Shown here: positions 1 to 9,909 of the stretch, in pieces
Numbering within the stretch: position 1 is the first letter of the stretch
Layout of the letters: each line of letters starts with the position of its first letter
NCBI GenBank assembly: GCA_022184915.1
Contig: JAGTJU010000005.1
Location: 124,001 to 188,000, forward strand
Length of the DNA stretch: 64,000 bases
Direction of reading: 5' to 3'
DNA from: Myxococcales bacterium
GTDB taxonomy: Bacteria; Myxococcota_A; Polyangia; Fen-1088
The notes under the pieces: generated by a model
Database searches by the model: none
Told to the model about the DNA's origin: nothing
What the model saw: only the letters and a program-made list of their open reading frames with translations
Position numbers and translations under genes: made by a program

Positions 1-701
1 CCGAGGAGCGCCAGCCGGCTCTCGATGTCGTCGGAAGGGTTCAGAATGGCCATGCGCTGCAACACCCGCCGCAAGCGTGTCCGGTCACCCCGCACTTCAT
101 AGATCGCGCGCAGGTTGTTGAGCAGACGCGCCAAGATCTGACGCCGGCAGGCTGGTTGCAGAACAGCCGGATCCAGGTCGGCCGGGTCGCCGGTGGTCTG
201 TTCGTACAGGAGCTGAAGCGATTCTTCGTCGAGCAGACGTCCGTCGAAGGGGTCGACGAAGAACAGGTTGCCGTGGTCGTCCTCGGTGCGCACGAGGAAG
301 TGACCGGGAAAGGACACGCCATCGGCACGAACGCCCGCCCGGCGGCTCACGCTCATGATGACGAGCGCGAGCGAGATCGGAATGCCCAAGCGCCGGTCCA
401 AGACGTCGTTCAAGAAGCTGTTCTTCGGATCGTAGTAATCCGAGACGTTGCCTCGAAACCCCATGTCTTCATAGAGCATGCGCAGCACAGCCACGATGGG
501 AGGTGCACCCTCGAGCATGGAGTCTTGTACGAGCTTGCGTGCCCGCCGCCCCATACGATCCAGCTTGGCCGCGTATCGGGCCAAGTTCAGCCCTGGATAC
601 TCGGCTTCAGCCACCACCAGCGCCGCAGTTTCCAGCCCCAAATCGCAGTCGTTTTTGCTGATCAGGTGCTGGAAAAGAAGAAGATCTGTCTCTTCCTTCA
701 T
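1..701 (-). CDS. SirB1-family transglutaminase-like protein, C-terminus cut by window edge
   Basis: The first 233 residues are visible; the gene continues past base 1. Residues about 92-138 carry the SirB1/Transglut_core2 signature: N94-S-F-L-N, the R-x-GIPISL block near 103-111 and FPGHFLVR at 131-138. Members have a transglutaminase-like fold, often followed by TPR-like helices, and their biochemical role is poorly known. The ATG at 701 is preceded three codons upstream by an in-frame TAG, which fixes the start. No signal peptide is visible, so it is probably cytoplasmic. It is transcribed in the same direction as the coiled-coil gene upstream, about 150 bases away, with nothing recognisable between. 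Confidence 0.85.
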   Translation of the reverse strand, partial: MKEETDLLLFQHLISKNDCDLGLETAALVVAEAEYPGLNLARYAAKLDRMGRRARKLVQDSMLEGAPPIVAVLRMLYEDMGFRGNVSDYYDPKNSFLNDVLDRRLGIPISLALVIMSVSRRAGVRADGVSFPGHFLVRTEDDHGNLFFVDPFDGRLLDEESLQLLYEQTTGDPADLDPAVLQPACRRQILARLLNNLRAIYEVRGDRTRLRRVLQRMAILNPSDDIESRLALL

Positions 702-852
702 GCGCCACTAAGCTTAGCAGCCGCCCTGCAGCGAGCCCACCACCGTCGGGCACTTTGTCGAAACACCGGCACGCCGCAGCAACTACACCGGGGGTGCAAC
801 CGCTCGTTGCACGGCACGGCCCCTGCGGCGCCTCACGCGGCTCGCGTGAATG

Positions 853-2937
853 TTACTCCGCGAAACGTTCGCCCGGTTCGCCGCCCGAAGGCTGCGCGTC
901 GGCACGGGCGGTTTCCACCTCGCGCGAAAGCTCCGCGATGCGTTCGAGTTCCTCGCGCAAGCCCGTTTCGATTGCACCCACCTCGTCGAGCAGGGTGCGA
1001 ACGAGGTCGCGCTCCGCCACGTCGCGGGCTTCCTTCTCCCGTTCGAGCATCGCCACGCGGCCGCGCAGAGGCAACAGCTGCCCGCGCGCTTTTCGAAGCT
1101 GATCCTCGGAGCGTTCGAGCGCCTGACGAAGACGGTTCACGTCTTCTTCCGCGACCCGTGCCACCTGTTCCACGTTCTCTTGCGCCTGGCGAACCACGGC
1201 GCGTTCGACCTCGGACTGCTGCTCGAGCCCCATCAGTCGCTCGACGGCGTCGTTCCAACGATCCGTCGCGGCGCTACGGCCCCGTTCAGCCTCCCGCAAG
1301 GCCGATTCCATCATGGCCAACCGTGTTTCCAGCTCCGTCAGCTGACGCCGCGCGAGCGTCAGCTCGACGTCGTCGGGCCGGGACGCCTGCGCCTTCGACT
1401 CGTGTCGCATGCGAAGCAACGTGCCTTCGAGCTCCGCAAGACGCGAACGGCGGGCGCGATCGGCTTCCTGCGCTTGTGCGAGCGCCACGCGCAGCCGCTC
1501 CGCTTCACTCGCGCTTGCGTTTGCCCTCGCGTCGGCTTCCGCCAACACATCCTCGAGCTCGGCGACGTGCGCCGCTTGTTCCGCTACGGCGGCCCGCAGG
1601 CGATCCACATCGTGGATGTGGGCCGAAGCCGCTTGGCGAAACTCCTCGAGAGCTCGCTCGCGGCTTACCAGCAAGATCTCGAGTTCGCGCTCGCGCTCCG
1701 AGGGGCCGACCACGGTTTGGACCGCGGGTGCCTGCGCTCCTGCACGAGCGCCCGCCAACTGCCACTCGAAATCCTGTTTCTCCGATTCGAGCTGCGCGAT
1801 GCGCTCGTCGCGATCGAACAACGCCGACTCACGCTGCGCGAGCTGCGCTTCGCGCTGCTTCAAGCGTTCCGAGAGGCTGGCCAGCTCACGGGCATCGGGA
1901 GAGGCCCCACGCTCGGGAGGATCTCGGGGCGGGGACGTGGGCACCAACGTAGAAGAAAGACGCGAAGCCAGCGCCGACATCTCGTCCGCCGTCCGCCGCG
2001 TAAGGTTCAAAACCGATTCGTCGGCTTCTGCGAGGGCCTTGCGCAAGCGCGCAACTTCCTCGTCGAGTTCGGCTCTCGTCTGAGCGGCCCGCCGGATGCG
2101 GCCGCGCAGGTCCTCGATCTCTTCGGCCTGGGCCCGGCCGACCCGCAAAGCGCCGTCGGCTTCTGCCTGCGCATCGGCAAGCTTCGAGGTGAGCCGCCGG
2201 GTCTCAGCCTCGGCCGCCTCGAGACGGGTGCGCAGCCCCTCGTCGGTGACGGCTGGTCGCGCAACCGGGGGTGGCGACGCCGAGACCGGCAGCTGCACCA
2301 ATGCGTACCCCAGGGGCGGACCCGCCGTCTGGCCCGCGATCGCCACGTACCGAGTAGGCTCCTCGTCGTCGGGATTGACGAGCCCCGCGTCCACGCGCAG
2401 ATCGCTGACGTCCGCGTCGAACTCCGCTATGCCCAGCGCGGCAAAGGGCGTCTGCCCGAACATGCGGACAACGGGGAACGCGGCGGAGAGCCGCTCCTGC
2501 AGATCGTAGTAGCTGAGGGCCCCCGCCTCGGGACCACGAACGTCACCGCTCGGTGCGCTCAGCACCACGTGCCCCTCGGGGGCGAGCACACGCGCCAATT
2601 CGGCCAGCTGCAGGCGACCTCGGGGCGCGAGATCCGCGCCGGCCTGGGGCAAGATGACGAGATCGAAGGGACCCGCGGACACCAGAGCGTCGAGCGGGGT
2701 CCGGGCCGGCAAGCAGCGGACCCGGCCGGCGCTCGCCCCTGCGATGACCCCGTCGTCCACGAGCGCCACGACCAGGGACGCACCCAGGCGCCCGAGTTCC
2801 TCAGCCCCGAGGCGCGTGCGGCCCCCCAGCTCCAACACCCGCCGCCCTTCGACGAGCGGACGCAAGTACGTATAAAGCGGTAATCTCGCGTCGATGTCGC
2901 GCCCCTCTGCCATATTCCGACCGCCACTATACCGCAT
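853..2937 (-). CDS. Methyltransferase-like domain fused to a long coiled coil
   Basis: 694 residues. Residues about 20-200 look like a class I SAM-dependent methyltransferase fold: a glycine motif I variant (VLELGGRTRLG), an FDLVILPQAG strand and an LAPEGHVVLS segment. Motif I lacks the usual ExGxG spacing, so activity is doubtful. From about 230 to 670 the protein is almost entirely charged heptad-like helix rich in E, R, A and L, a long coiled coil. There is no membrane segment. A second ATG eight codons in (2913) could be the true start. The architecture recalls myxobacterial scaffold proteins such as AglZ, which puts a pseudo-receiver before a coiled coil, but that is only an analogy. Function unknown. 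Confidence 0.8.
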   Translation of the reverse strand: MRYSGGRNMAEGRDIDARLPLYTYLRPLVEGRRVLELGGRTRLGAEELGRLGASLVVALVDDGVIAGASAGRVRCLPARTPLDALVSAGPFDLVILPQAGADLAPRGRLQLAELARVLAPEGHVVLSAPSGDVRGPEAGALSYYDLQERLSAAFPVVRMFGQTPFAALGIAEFDADVSDLRVDAGLVNPDDEEPTRYVAIAGQTAGPPLGYALVQLPVSASPPPVARPAVTDEGLRTRLEAAEAETRRLTSKLADAQAEADGALRVGRAQAEEIEDLRGRIRRAAQTRAELDEEVARLRKALAEADESVLNLTRRTADEMSALASRLSSTLVPTSPPRDPPERGASPDARELASLSERLKQREAQLAQRESALFDRDERIAQLESEKQDFEWQLAGARAGAQAPAVQTVVGPSERERELEILLVSRERALEEFRQAASAHIHDVDRLRAAVAEQAAHVAELEDVLAEADARANASASEAERLRVALAQAQEADRARRSRLAELEGTLLRMRHESKAQASRPDDVELTLARRQLTELETRLAMMESALREAERGRSAATDRWNDAVERLMGLEQQSEVERAVVRQAQENVEQVARVAEEDVNRLRQALERSEDQLRKARGQLLPLRGRVAMLEREKEARDVAERDLVRTLLDEVGAIETGLREELERIAELSREVETARADAQPSGGEPGERFAE

Positions 2938-3106
2938 GGCTTCCCCGTCGCTACCCGCCGCGTGGCAACATTAGCCGCCTGCGGCGAGGGCCGAGCGGGC
3001 CCGTGGCGAAGGCGCAGGGCTGCGCGCGCTCCCCTCGTCGCCCAATGTCCCACTGCGCCAAGCTGCCCCTCCCGTGCCCAATCGCGTCCTTATTGGGTCT
3101 TGGGGC

Positions 3107-3135
3107 TTGCCGGCAGCCTCGGCTGTGATTATAAC
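3107..3135 (+). promoter_or_regulatory. Sigma-70-like promoter for rpmE-prfA
   Basis: TTGCCG (3107-3112) and TATAAC (3130-3135) are separated by 17 bases, close to the sigma-70 consensus. The -10 ends 28 bases before the rpmE ATG, leaving room for a short leader with the GGAAGG ribosome-binding site. Promoter activity is inferred from sequence only. Confidence 0.55.
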
Positions 3136-3163
3136 CGGGCACCCTTTTTCGGAAGGCAGCACC

Positions 3164-3418
3164 ATGCCAAAACTCGGCCTACATCCTGCGTACAAGTCCG
3201 CCACCATCACCTGCGCCTGCGGGAACGTCGTCGAGACGTTTTCCACCCGCGGCTCGTTCATGGTGGACATCTGCTCAAACTGCCACCCGTTCTACACTGG
3301 CAAGCAAAAGTTCATCGACACCGGTGGACGGATCGAGCGCTTCCAGAAGCGCTACGCCCAAAAGGGCGCCGCCAAAGCGGGCGAATCGGCCGACAAGAGC
3401 GGCGAATCGGCGTCCTGA
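3164..3418 (+). CDS. rpmE: 50S ribosomal protein L31
   Basis: An 84-residue L31 of the large ribosomal subunit. It starts [11 protein letters not shown] and carries the zinc-type cysteines: the CAC pair near residues 16-18 and the CSNC pair in the [10 protein letters not shown] block. This is the zinc-containing (C+) form. An upstream in-frame ATG at 3074 is unlikely: GGAAGG sits 7 bases before the ATG at 3164, and L31 homology begins there. The C-terminal tail is rich in Ala, Lys and Ser. prfA follows 71 bases downstream on the same strand, the classic rpmE-prfA order. Confidence 0.95.
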   Translation: MPKLGLHPAYKSATITCACGNVVETFSTRGSFMVDICSNCHPFYTGKQKFIDTGGRIERFQKRYAQKGAAKAGESADKSGESAS

Positions 3419-3489
3419 GCGATCGTCGCGGGGCTCTTGCCACGCACTAGCGCGGGACTCTCGTCGGGTCCCGCGGACCGGTAGGTTGC

Positions 3490-4563
3490 ATGCTGGATGA
3501 ACGCCTCCTAGGCAAGCTCGGAGAGGTCGAGGCTCGTTACGAGGACCTCGGGCGTCAGCTTTCTGACCCCGAGATCATTGCCAAGCCTGGCCAGATGAAC
3601 AAGTTGGCCAAGGAGGCCAGCGACATGAGGGAGCTGGTCGAGCTGCTGCGGGAGTACCGCGGCCTCGAGCAGCGCTTCGCGGGCGCTCGTGAGCTGCTCA
3701 AGGACGCGGAGATGCGTGAGCTGGCCGAGCTCGAGCTTCAGGAGGTCGGGGAGCGGCGCGAGGACCTCGAGCGGCGCATGACCATCCTCCTATTGCCAAA
3801 GGACCCTAACGACGAAAAGAACGTCCTTCTGGAAGTTCGTGCGGGCACGGGCGGCGAGGAGGCAGCGTTGTTCGCCGCCGACCTGTTCCGCATGTACTCA
3901 CGCTTCGCAGAACGCAGGGGTTGGCGCGTGGAGATCGTCTCCGAGTCCTTCGCGTCAGCCGGAGGCATCAAGGAAGTGATCGCCGATATCTCCGGACAAG
4001 GCGCATTCTCCCGCCTCAAGTTCGAGTCGGGCGTTCACCGTGTGCAGCGCGTACCCGCCACCGAGGCCCAAGGACGCATCCATACCTCCACGGCTACCGT
4101 GGCGGTGCTGCCCGAGGTCGAGGAGGTGGACGTCCAGATCGATGCCAAAGATCTGAAGATCGATGTGATGCGTTCCGGCGGTCCTGGAGGGCAATCGGTC
4201 AACACGACGGATTCGGCCGTACGTCTCCACCACTTGCCTTCCGGCATCATCGTGCATTGCCAGCAGGAGAAAAGTCAGCACAAGAACCGCGCGCTGGCCA
4301 TGAAGATCCTGCGCGCGAAGCTCTATGACATCGAGCAGGAAAAGAAGCAGGCGGCCGAGCGCGAAGCGCGGCGTGGCCAGATCGGCTCGGGCGAACGCTC
4401 AGAGAAGATCCGCACCTACAACTTCCCGCAAGATCGGGTGACGGATCACCGCATCGGCTTGACGAGGCACAACTTGCCCGGCGTGATGGACGGAGAGATC
4501 GAAGAGATTATCGAAAGCCTGCGAGCCCACGCGCAGGCCGAAGCGCTTCAGCAGCGAAGCTAG
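3490..4563 (+). CDS. prfA: Peptide chain release factor 1
   Basis: 357 residues, full length for RF1. It reads UAA and UAG stops and triggers peptide release on the ribosome. Visible motifs are the tripeptide anticodon P189-A190-T191 and the universal GGQ at 233-235 within [11 protein letters not shown], followed by the RF-type [18 protein letters not shown] segment. PAT, as opposed to SPF, identifies RF1, not RF2. It follows rpmE. In many bacteria prmC, which methylates the GGQ glutamine, comes next; here the next gene is an unrelated oxidoreductase on the opposite strand. Confidence 0.97.
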   Translation: MLDERLLGKLGEVEARYEDLGRQLSDPEIIAKPGQMNKLAKEASDMRELVELLREYRGLEQRFAGARELLKDAEMRELAELELQEVGERREDLERRMTILLLPKDPNDEKNVLLEVRAGTGGEEAALFAADLFRMYSRFAERRGWRVEIVSESFASAGGIKEVIADISGQGAFSRLKFESGVHRVQRVPATEAQGRIHTSTATVAVLPEVEEVDVQIDAKDLKIDVMRSGGPGGQSVNTTDSAVRLHHLPSGIIVHCQQEKSQHKNRALAMKILRAKLYDIEQEKKQAAEREARRGQIGSGERSEKIRTYNFPQDRVTDHRIGLTRHNLPGVMDGEIEEIIESLRAHAQAEALQQRS

Positions 4564-4607
4564 CGCCTGGCCCACGCGGGCTCGCTCTCTCCGCCCGACG
4601 CTTCCCC

Positions 4608-5732
4608 TCAGGCGAGTACCTCGACCCATCCCTTCGAGGCGGCCGAGGCCTCGATGGCCTCCAGGACAAGTTGGTTGCGTAAGCCATCCCTAAAGTCGGG
4701 CTTCGGGCTCTTGCCCTGTGCGATGCCCTCGAGCAGGTCCAGGAAGGTATGAACGAACGTGTGCTCGTAGCCCAAAATATGTCCTGGCGGCCACCAACCG
4801 GCACAAAAGGGGTGTGTTGGGTCCGTCACGTTGATCGTTCTGAAGCCGCTCAGGGGGCCCTCTTCGAGGTAAAGTTCGAGTTCGTTCATCCGCTCCATGT
4901 CGAACGCAACGCTGCCCTTGCTGCCGTTGATCTCGAAGCGGTTGTAGTTCTTGCGCCCGGTTGCGAAGCGGGTGCCTTCGATAGACCCGATCGCGCCCTC
5001 TTGAAAGCGCACGAGAGCGAGCGAAGCATCATCGACTGTGACGGGCACCTTGTCCTGGCTGCCAGGCAGGGGCCGCTCGTCGATGAAGGTCTTCATCATG
5101 CCTGCCACTTCGCGCACCTCACCCACCAGGTGGCGGGCCAGATCGAGCGAGTGCGAGAGGATGTCCCCCAGGGCGCCTGAACCTGCCTGCGCTTTGTCCA
5201 TGCGCCACAAACGGGGCACGAGAGGGTTCACGAGCCAGTCTTGAAGGTAGGTGCCTCGGTAGTGGTAGAGCGTGCCCAGCTTTCCCGCCTCGATGAGCTG
5301 TTTGGCAAGAGCCACCGCGGGCGCGCGTCGGTAGTTGTGGCAAACCATGTTGACGACCCCTGCCGCCTCGACCGCAGCAACCATCTGACGGGCCTCAGAA
5401 ACCGTGTTCGCCAGCGGCTTCTCGCACAGCACCACCTTACCGGCCTGCGCCGCGGCGATCGCGATCTCTGCATGGCTGTCTCCGGGAGTGCTCACGTCGA
5501 CGATGTCAACGTCCTTGCGGTTCACAACGTCCCGCCAATCAGTGGCATGCTCCTGCCACCCAAGCGTCTCGGCCGCGTCCTTCACCTTGCTCGCGCTGCG
5601 GCCGCAGACCACTTTCAACACGGGCTCGTAAGGTGGATTCATGAAGCGTGAAACCTGGCGCCAGGCGTTGCTGTGCGCGCGCCCCATGAAGGCGTAACCG
5701 ATCATCGCCACGTTCAGCTTTTTCTTCGCCAT
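4608..5732 (-). CDS. Gfo/Idh/MocA-family NAD(P)-dependent oxidoreductase
   Basis: 374 residues. The N-terminal Rossmann fold shows a glycine-rich loop ([11 protein letters not shown]) and the family's CEKPLAN motif near residue 103, whose lysine contacts cofactor and substrate. The C-terminal half is the alpha/beta substrate domain. Such enzymes oxidise or reduce sugars, inositols and related polyols. An AGGAGA ribosome-binding site sits 4 bases before the ATG. It lies 33 bases downstream of a sugar isomerase/epimerase-like gene on the same strand, so the two probably form a sugar or cyclitol catabolic operon. The exact substrate cannot be read from the sequence. Confidence 0.9.
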   Translation of the reverse strand: MAKKKLNVAMIGYAFMGRAHSNAWRQVSRFMNPPYEPVLKVVCGRSASKVKDAAETLGWQEHATDWRDVVNRKDVDIVDVSTPGDSHAEIAIAAAQAGKVVLCEKPLANTVSEARQMVAAVEAAGVVNMVCHNYRRAPAVALAKQLIEAGKLGTLYHYRGTYLQDWLVNPLVPRLWRMDKAQAGSGALGDILSHSLDLARHLVGEVREVAGMMKTFIDERPLPGSQDKVPVTVDDASLALVRFQEGAIGSIEGTRFATGRKNYNRFEINGSKGSVAFDMERMNELELYLEEGPLSGFRTINVTDPTHPFCAGWWPPGHILGYEHTFVHTFLDLLEGIAQGKSPKPDFRDGLRNQLVLEAIEASAASKGWVEVLA

Positions 5733-5765
5733 GATGTCTCCTGAAGGTCCGTGTCGCTTTTCGTT

Positions 5766-7007
5766 TCAGCTCCGGTAGGGGACACGACCAAACCCCTGGA
5801 CCGGTATTCCTTGAGCCGCAAGAACTTCGTTCTGTAGAGCAAACATGCAGGCTGCGGCCTCGTCGATCTTGCGCGTGAAGGCCACCGACCCCTGCAGGAT
5901 CGGCTTGAGCCTGTCCTTGTCTTGAATGCGCGCTTTCGGATATTCGTGTTCAACCACCAGATGCGTGTTCGCCACGTCGAGGTCCAGCAACTCGCGCGCT
6001 GCCAGCTGGTGGTCCAGCCAATCGACCGTGCGGTTCTGCAGATACGCGAGGGGATCGTGACGTGCCGTCCCCGGAAGCTCGTGCTCACACAGGACGGTCT
6101 GCTTCTTCCATGCGTTGAGCTGATCGATGGGTTTGTCCGAGGCTCGACCGTCGATCCAGTCCCCTCGCTCGATCGTCTGGCCGCCATAGCCCCACGTGGC
6201 GACACCCTTGGCATCGATCACCTGCCCTTTGACGTGGAAGCCACCCACGAGGAAGTTGTATCCCGTGTCTTTCAGGTACTGAAAGATCGCGCGCGTGTCT
6301 TGTCCCATCAAGACGGCATGCGAGGGATCGTAGTGGATACGAAACTGCTCTCCCACGTGGTGTTTCTCACAGATCCGATGAAGCGCGATCCAGGTTCCCG
6401 GGGTGTAGGCGAGGTTGTTGTGAAAGTTATCGTTGGTGACCCATCCTGGCATCGGGCACGGCTCCACTCGAAACGACAACCCCCGCGTCTTGGCTTCTTT
6501 GAGAAGTGGCACGAAGACCTCCTCGAAGAACAGTAAGTTACCGTCCATCGAGAGCTTCTGATTTCGTCCCACGAAGCCACACACGGCCTTTACGCCCAAA
6601 AGCATGGCCGCGTCGAACACGCGAAGCATGAACGCGTACTTCCGCTTGCGAACGTCATCGTCCGCATGAAGCATGTTGTCGAAGTACGACAAATCAGAAA
6701 AGCCAACGCCCGTCCGCTTGACGGCGTTCAAGACACGGGTGGCCCTGGTCTTGTCGAAGGGGCTTCGCAGATCGAGCGTGTTGGCGACGGGGTCCAGCAT
6801 GGCCTCCGGCGGGACATCCGAAACGCTCGGGTGCAGCGCCGCCGAGAGCTGAACGTACTCGCAGCCGATCTCCTGCGCGAAGGCCAGCCAGTCTTCCACC
6901 GCCCGATCTGGGTCTGCGTCGCGCACGGAGCGCGGTGTCAACTCCTGCAGAGCGGCGGTCAAGATGCCCACTTTCATGAACTTCGGCTCGAACGGTCTGA
7001 TGGACAT
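5766..7007 (-). CDS. Sugar phosphate isomerase/epimerase-like TIM-barrel protein
   Basis: About 413 residues from the chosen start MSIRPFEPK. An AGGGAGA ribosome-binding site precedes this ATG; an in-frame ATG 12 codons upstream (7043) has no such site. Conserved pieces fit the xylose-isomerase-like/AP endonuclease 2 barrel: [10 protein letters not shown] near the N-terminus, [10 protein letters not shown] in the middle, [16 protein letters not shown] and a late CEHELPG, providing the usual Glu, Asp, His and Glu metal ligands. It is longer than the family's typical 270-300 residues because of the C-terminal part. Probably co-transcribed with the downstream Gfo/Idh/MocA enzyme; the pair is a common carbohydrate catabolic module. 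Substrate unknown. Confidence 0.85.
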   Translation of the reverse strand: MSIRPFEPKFMKVGILTAALQELTPRSVRDADPDRAVEDWLAFAQEIGCEYVQLSAALHPSVSDVPPEAMLDPVANTLDLRSPFDKTRATRVLNAVKRTGVGFSDLSYFDNMLHADDDVRKRKYAFMLRVFDAAMLLGVKAVCGFVGRNQKLSMDGNLLFFEEVFVPLLKEAKTRGLSFRVEPCPMPGWVTNDNFHNNLAYTPGTWIALHRICEKHHVGEQFRIHYDPSHAVLMGQDTRAIFQYLKDTGYNFLVGGFHVKGQVIDAKGVATWGYGGQTIERGDWIDGRASDKPIDQLNAWKKQTVLCEHELPGTARHDPLAYLQNRTVDWLDHQLAARELLDLDVANTHLVVEHEYPKARIQDKDRLKPILQGSVAFTRKIDEAAACMFALQNEVLAAQGIPVQGFGRVPYRS

Positions 7008-7043
7008 GATTGGTTCTCCCTGCACCGATGAGGACATAGCCAT

Positions 7044-7202
7044 TTACGCTCGCCGATCCTCCGGCGAGGGTTCGTCACCGGACTCGCCAGCGGCAGAGCC
7101 ACTCCCGGTGCCTGGCTTGAGCACCTGCCAGTAGCACCAGGACGCCAGCGAGAGCACGGCTCCTATGGACACCGTCATGAACAGCCATCCGGCCGGCGTC
7201 AT
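7044..7202 (-). CDS. Small membrane protein coupled to the NSS symporter (MetS-like)
   Basis: 52 residues starting MTPAGWLFMTVSIGAV, with one transmembrane helix (about residues 5-26) and a polar acidic tail. The ATG overlaps the symporter's stop as ATGA (7199-7202), which implies translational coupling. NSS-family transporters of the MetP type have a tiny partner, MetS, of similar size and topology encoded directly downstream, so this is probably such a subunit. The call rests on position, size and topology, not on a diagnostic motif. A longer in-frame start exists but would run back into the symporter gene. Confidence 0.65.
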   Translation of the reverse strand: MTPAGWLFMTVSIGAVLSLASWCYWQVLKPGTGSGSAAGESGDEPSPEDRRA

Positions 7203-8818
7203 CGTGCCTCCTCGTCGGCGGAGAGTCGCCCATCGAGATCCAACCCTTCGTGCCGCCATTTGCGCTCACCCACGCGCACGAGCGCCGCCAGCAAAGCCGC
7301 GATCCCGAGGACGAAGAGCGTCGTTTTGGCCGCCACGGCGCTGCTCAGGACCGCCTTCACACTCGCGGGGAGCGACTGGACGGAAAATCCGATGAAGATC
7401 ACCAGCAAGAATGCGGGCGTCACGTATCGAAACACGTATCGAAACACCCGGGGGATGCGGATTTGAGCGCCGAGGTGGGCCTCGGCCATGCCCCTATCGA
7501 CCCCCATGACCCATGAGAAGATCACGGCTTGCACCCCCGCCATCACGAAGATCAGGAACGTTCCCACCCAAAAATCCATGGTGTCGAGGGCCTTCAAATC
7601 TTTGCTGTAGTAGATGACCCACAAGGATCCGGTGAACACGAGCAGGCCCAGCCACAAGACAGCCCGGGGCCGTGGCATGCCCAAGGCCTCGTGCAAAAAC
7701 GCGATCGCGGGCTGCAACATCGATAGAGAGCTGGTGATCGCAGCCAGAAAGAGCATGAAGAACCAAACGGCACCGGTGACACGTCCTGCGGCGCCCATGT
7801 GCTCGAAGACGACGGGCAAGGTGTTGAAGCCGATCCCGAAGGAGCTTCCCGTTGCGCCGCTGGCTCCCAGGAAGATGAAGGCTGCCGTGATCGTAATCAG
7901 ACCGCCGAACCCCACCTCGAACACCTCGTTCGTAGCCGCAGCCGTGAGGCCTGACAGGATGACGTCGTCTTCCTTACGAAGGTACGATGCGTAATTGATG
8001 ATGACGCCGAAGCCAACTGACAGTGAAAAGAAGATTTGTCCTGCAGCGGCAAGCCAGGTATCGAAGAGACGTAGCTTCGAGAAGTCCGGGTTCCACATGA
8101 ATCCTAGCCCCGCCACCACGTTCCGCTCGGGATGCAGGGGATCGGGTGTTCCGAGGGTCAGGACCCGCACGAGCACGATAACGGCTGCGACAGCCATCAC
8201 GGGCATTGCCAAGCGGCAGAACAGCTCGATGCCTTTCGACAGGCCTCGCCATACGAAAACCAAGTTCACGAGGAGCGTGATGAGCCAGAACACCACGCTT
8301 CCATGCAGGGTCCCGTCCTTTCGCAGGAGCCCGTCGTCGTCCGCGCCCGTGATGCGCGTGAAAAAAGCTCGCGAATTGTCGATGTAGTGAACGGGATCGC
8401 TGCCAAGATCGATGGCGCCGCGCGCGTAGTCGACGAAGTAGCGCAGGCACCACGATTCGATGAGCACGTAGTACATGGCGATGACCACAGGAATGAGCAC
8501 GCCCAAAACGCCCAGGTAGCGCGCCACCCGACCCCGGCCTGCGACCCCCAAAATTCCTGGCGCCGAGTGAAATCCCTTACGCCCTCCGTAGCGAGCCAAG
8601 GTCCACTCCATCCACCCGATGGGAATACCCACAAGCACCAGGGCGAGGAAATACGGCACCATGAACGCGCCCCCCCCGTTTTGCACGGCTTGCCCGGGAA
8701 AGCGGAGGAAATTGCCGAGGCCCACGGCCGAACCGGCCACCGCGAGAATCACACCCAGGCGCGAGCCCCACCCCTCCTTGGCATCAGAAGCGGGGCGCGC
8801 AGGTTTTGATGGTGACAT
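7199..8818 (-). CDS. Sodium-dependent transporter, NSS/SNF family
   Basis: About 539 residues with around 12 hydrophobic segments. The first helix carries the NSS signature, AVAGSAVGLGNFLRFPG, with the unwound GLGN that binds sodium and substrate, followed by NGGGAFMVPYF. These inner-membrane symporters import amino acids or similar small molecules using the sodium gradient. I chose MSPSKPARP (8818) because the preceding 15 in-frame codons do not look like NSS protein, but neither start has a strong ribosome-binding site. It overlaps the small membrane protein by ATGA. The substrate is not determined; the small partner suggests a methionine/alanine-type carrier. Confidence 0.92.
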   Translation of the reverse strand: MSPSKPARPASDAKEGWGSRLGVILAVAGSAVGLGNFLRFPGQAVQNGGGAFMVPYFLALVLVGIPIGWMEWTLARYGGRKGFHSAPGILGVAGRGRVARYLGVLGVLIPVVIAMYYVLIESWCLRYFVDYARGAIDLGSDPVHYIDNSRAFFTRITGADDDGLLRKDGTLHGSVVFWLITLLVNLVFVWRGLSKGIELFCRLAMPVMAVAAVIVLVRVLTLGTPDPLHPERNVVAGLGFMWNPDFSKLRLFDTWLAAAGQIFFSLSVGFGVIINYASYLRKEDDVILSGLTAAATNEVFEVGFGGLITITAAFIFLGASGATGSSFGIGFNTLPVVFEHMGAAGRVTGAVWFFMLFLAAITSSLSMLQPAIAFLHEALGMPRPRAVLWLGLLVFTGSLWVIYYSKDLKALDTMDFWVGTFLIFVMAGVQAVIFSWVMGVDRGMAEAHLGAQIRIPRVFRYVFRYVTPAFLLVIFIGFSVQSLPASVKAVLSSAVAAKTTLFVLGIAALLAALVRVGERKWRHEGLDLDGRLSADEEAR

Positions 8819-8906
8819 TGGTGCGCGCGATACTAACGTCCCCCTCTGGGCACGGCCACACATTCCCCGGTCGTGCCGCGACGGGGCCCGTCGTCACACG
8901 CCTGCC

Positions 8907-9773
8907 TCAGCGCCGCGCAGATCCGCGCCGCCCACGGAGAGGCTTGCGAGGCTTCGCGCGCGCTTTCGCGGACAGGGTCGCAAGCCCTTTGGGCGGCACC
9001 ACCAGATCGAAACGCGTACGCAACACGTGACCGGGCTCACCTGCAAGCCGCCACGTCCGCATGCGTTCCGTCACACAGGTGGCCGCTTCGCGCTCGATCG
9101 GCTTCGCCGAGACGAACCCCGCAGAGCCTACCGCCCCGGAAGGCTCGATGTAGAGCACGGTCTCGACGGGCGCGGCCGACAACGGAACACAGGGACGAAG
9201 GGTCGCTAAGGCGTCCGCGATCTGGGGCAAGGTGGACGTGTTCGGCCACTCCGTCACGGCGATCTCCCGGGTCGATCTGAATTGCAGAGGGTATTCGAGA
9301 TCTGTGGGCTTACCGCCCTGGGGTGCGGGGAAGGCGATGGCCCGGGCCTCATCGGCCAAACAGCTCTCGATCGCATAGTTGCCGAGAGAATTCTCGACGA
9401 TGTGCACGTCGGACACGCTGCCATCGCCCGCGACGAAGATCCGCAACAGCACCTGGCCCTCTACATAGCGCTGGGCGTTCCCCGCACGTCCGTAACAGGC
9501 CGTGAAGGCAGGCACGTGTTGCTCGAGAACGTCCTCCACGTCGGTCGTTTCGAGAACCCCCTTCTCCTGCGCGATACTGACCTCGTCGCCAGAGGGCTCA
9601 TCGGCGTCCCCCACGGGACGCGAGCCGGGGCGGTACGGCGTCCCCCCTCCCGGGTCACTCTGCGTTGAATCAGAGTCCGGTTGTCGTTCGTATTTGCTCG
9701 ACGATCCGCAGCCCACTGACGCGAGCAGGCCAACGGTCGCACAGGCTCCCAGGAAACAGCTTCGGTACGCCAT
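8907..9773 (-). CDS. AgmX/PglI C-terminal-type lipoprotein
   Basis: 288 residues from MAYRSCFLGACATVG. The N-terminus is a lipoprotein-like signal with a probable acylated Cys22, followed by a low-complexity stretch. About residues 85-185 hold a TonB-C-like module: HVPAFTACYGRA, GQVLLRIFVAGDGSVSDVHI and a later LADEARAIAFP. This pattern is typical of AgmX/PglI C-terminal proteins described from Myxococcus motility work. A partly similar second half follows, and the tail is basic (RGRRGSARR). An ATG 23 codons upstream (9842) is possible. The next gene upstream on the same strand encodes a smaller protein with the same module. Confidence 0.7.
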   Translation of the reverse strand: MAYRSCFLGACATVGLLASVGCGSSSKYERQPDSDSTQSDPGGGTPYRPGSRPVGDADEPSGDEVSIAQEKGVLETTDVEDVLEQHVPAFTACYGRAGNAQRYVEGQVLLRIFVAGDGSVSDVHIVENSLGNYAIESCLADEARAIAFPAPQGGKPTDLEYPLQFRSTREIAVTEWPNTSTLPQIADALATLRPCVPLSAAPVETVLYIEPSGAVGSAGFVSAKPIEREAATCVTERMRTWRLAGEPGHVLRTRFDLVVPPKGLATLSAKARAKPRKPLRGRRGSARR

Positions 9774-9909
9774 GCGGAACACGGAGTTTATCCACGCGAC
9801 GGGCCCGAGAGCAATCCGCAAACCGGAGGAAAGGGGAGGCATGGTCCAAATGGGCCATTGCCATGCCCTGCGGGGCGGTCACCCGAAGCGGTGACTTGCC
9901 CGCTCGCTT

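Noticed and set aside
156-1952. 598-residue plus-strand open frame
   Set aside because: Arg/Pro/Ala-rich with no motif; it covers the 3' part of two genuine minus-strand genes.
850-2883. 677-residue plus-strand open frame opposite the coiled-coil gene
   Set aside because: It mirrors the minus-strand gene in high-GC DNA, where antisense frames stay open. It shows no domain, and the opposite frame has a credible methyltransferase-like and coiled-coil structure.
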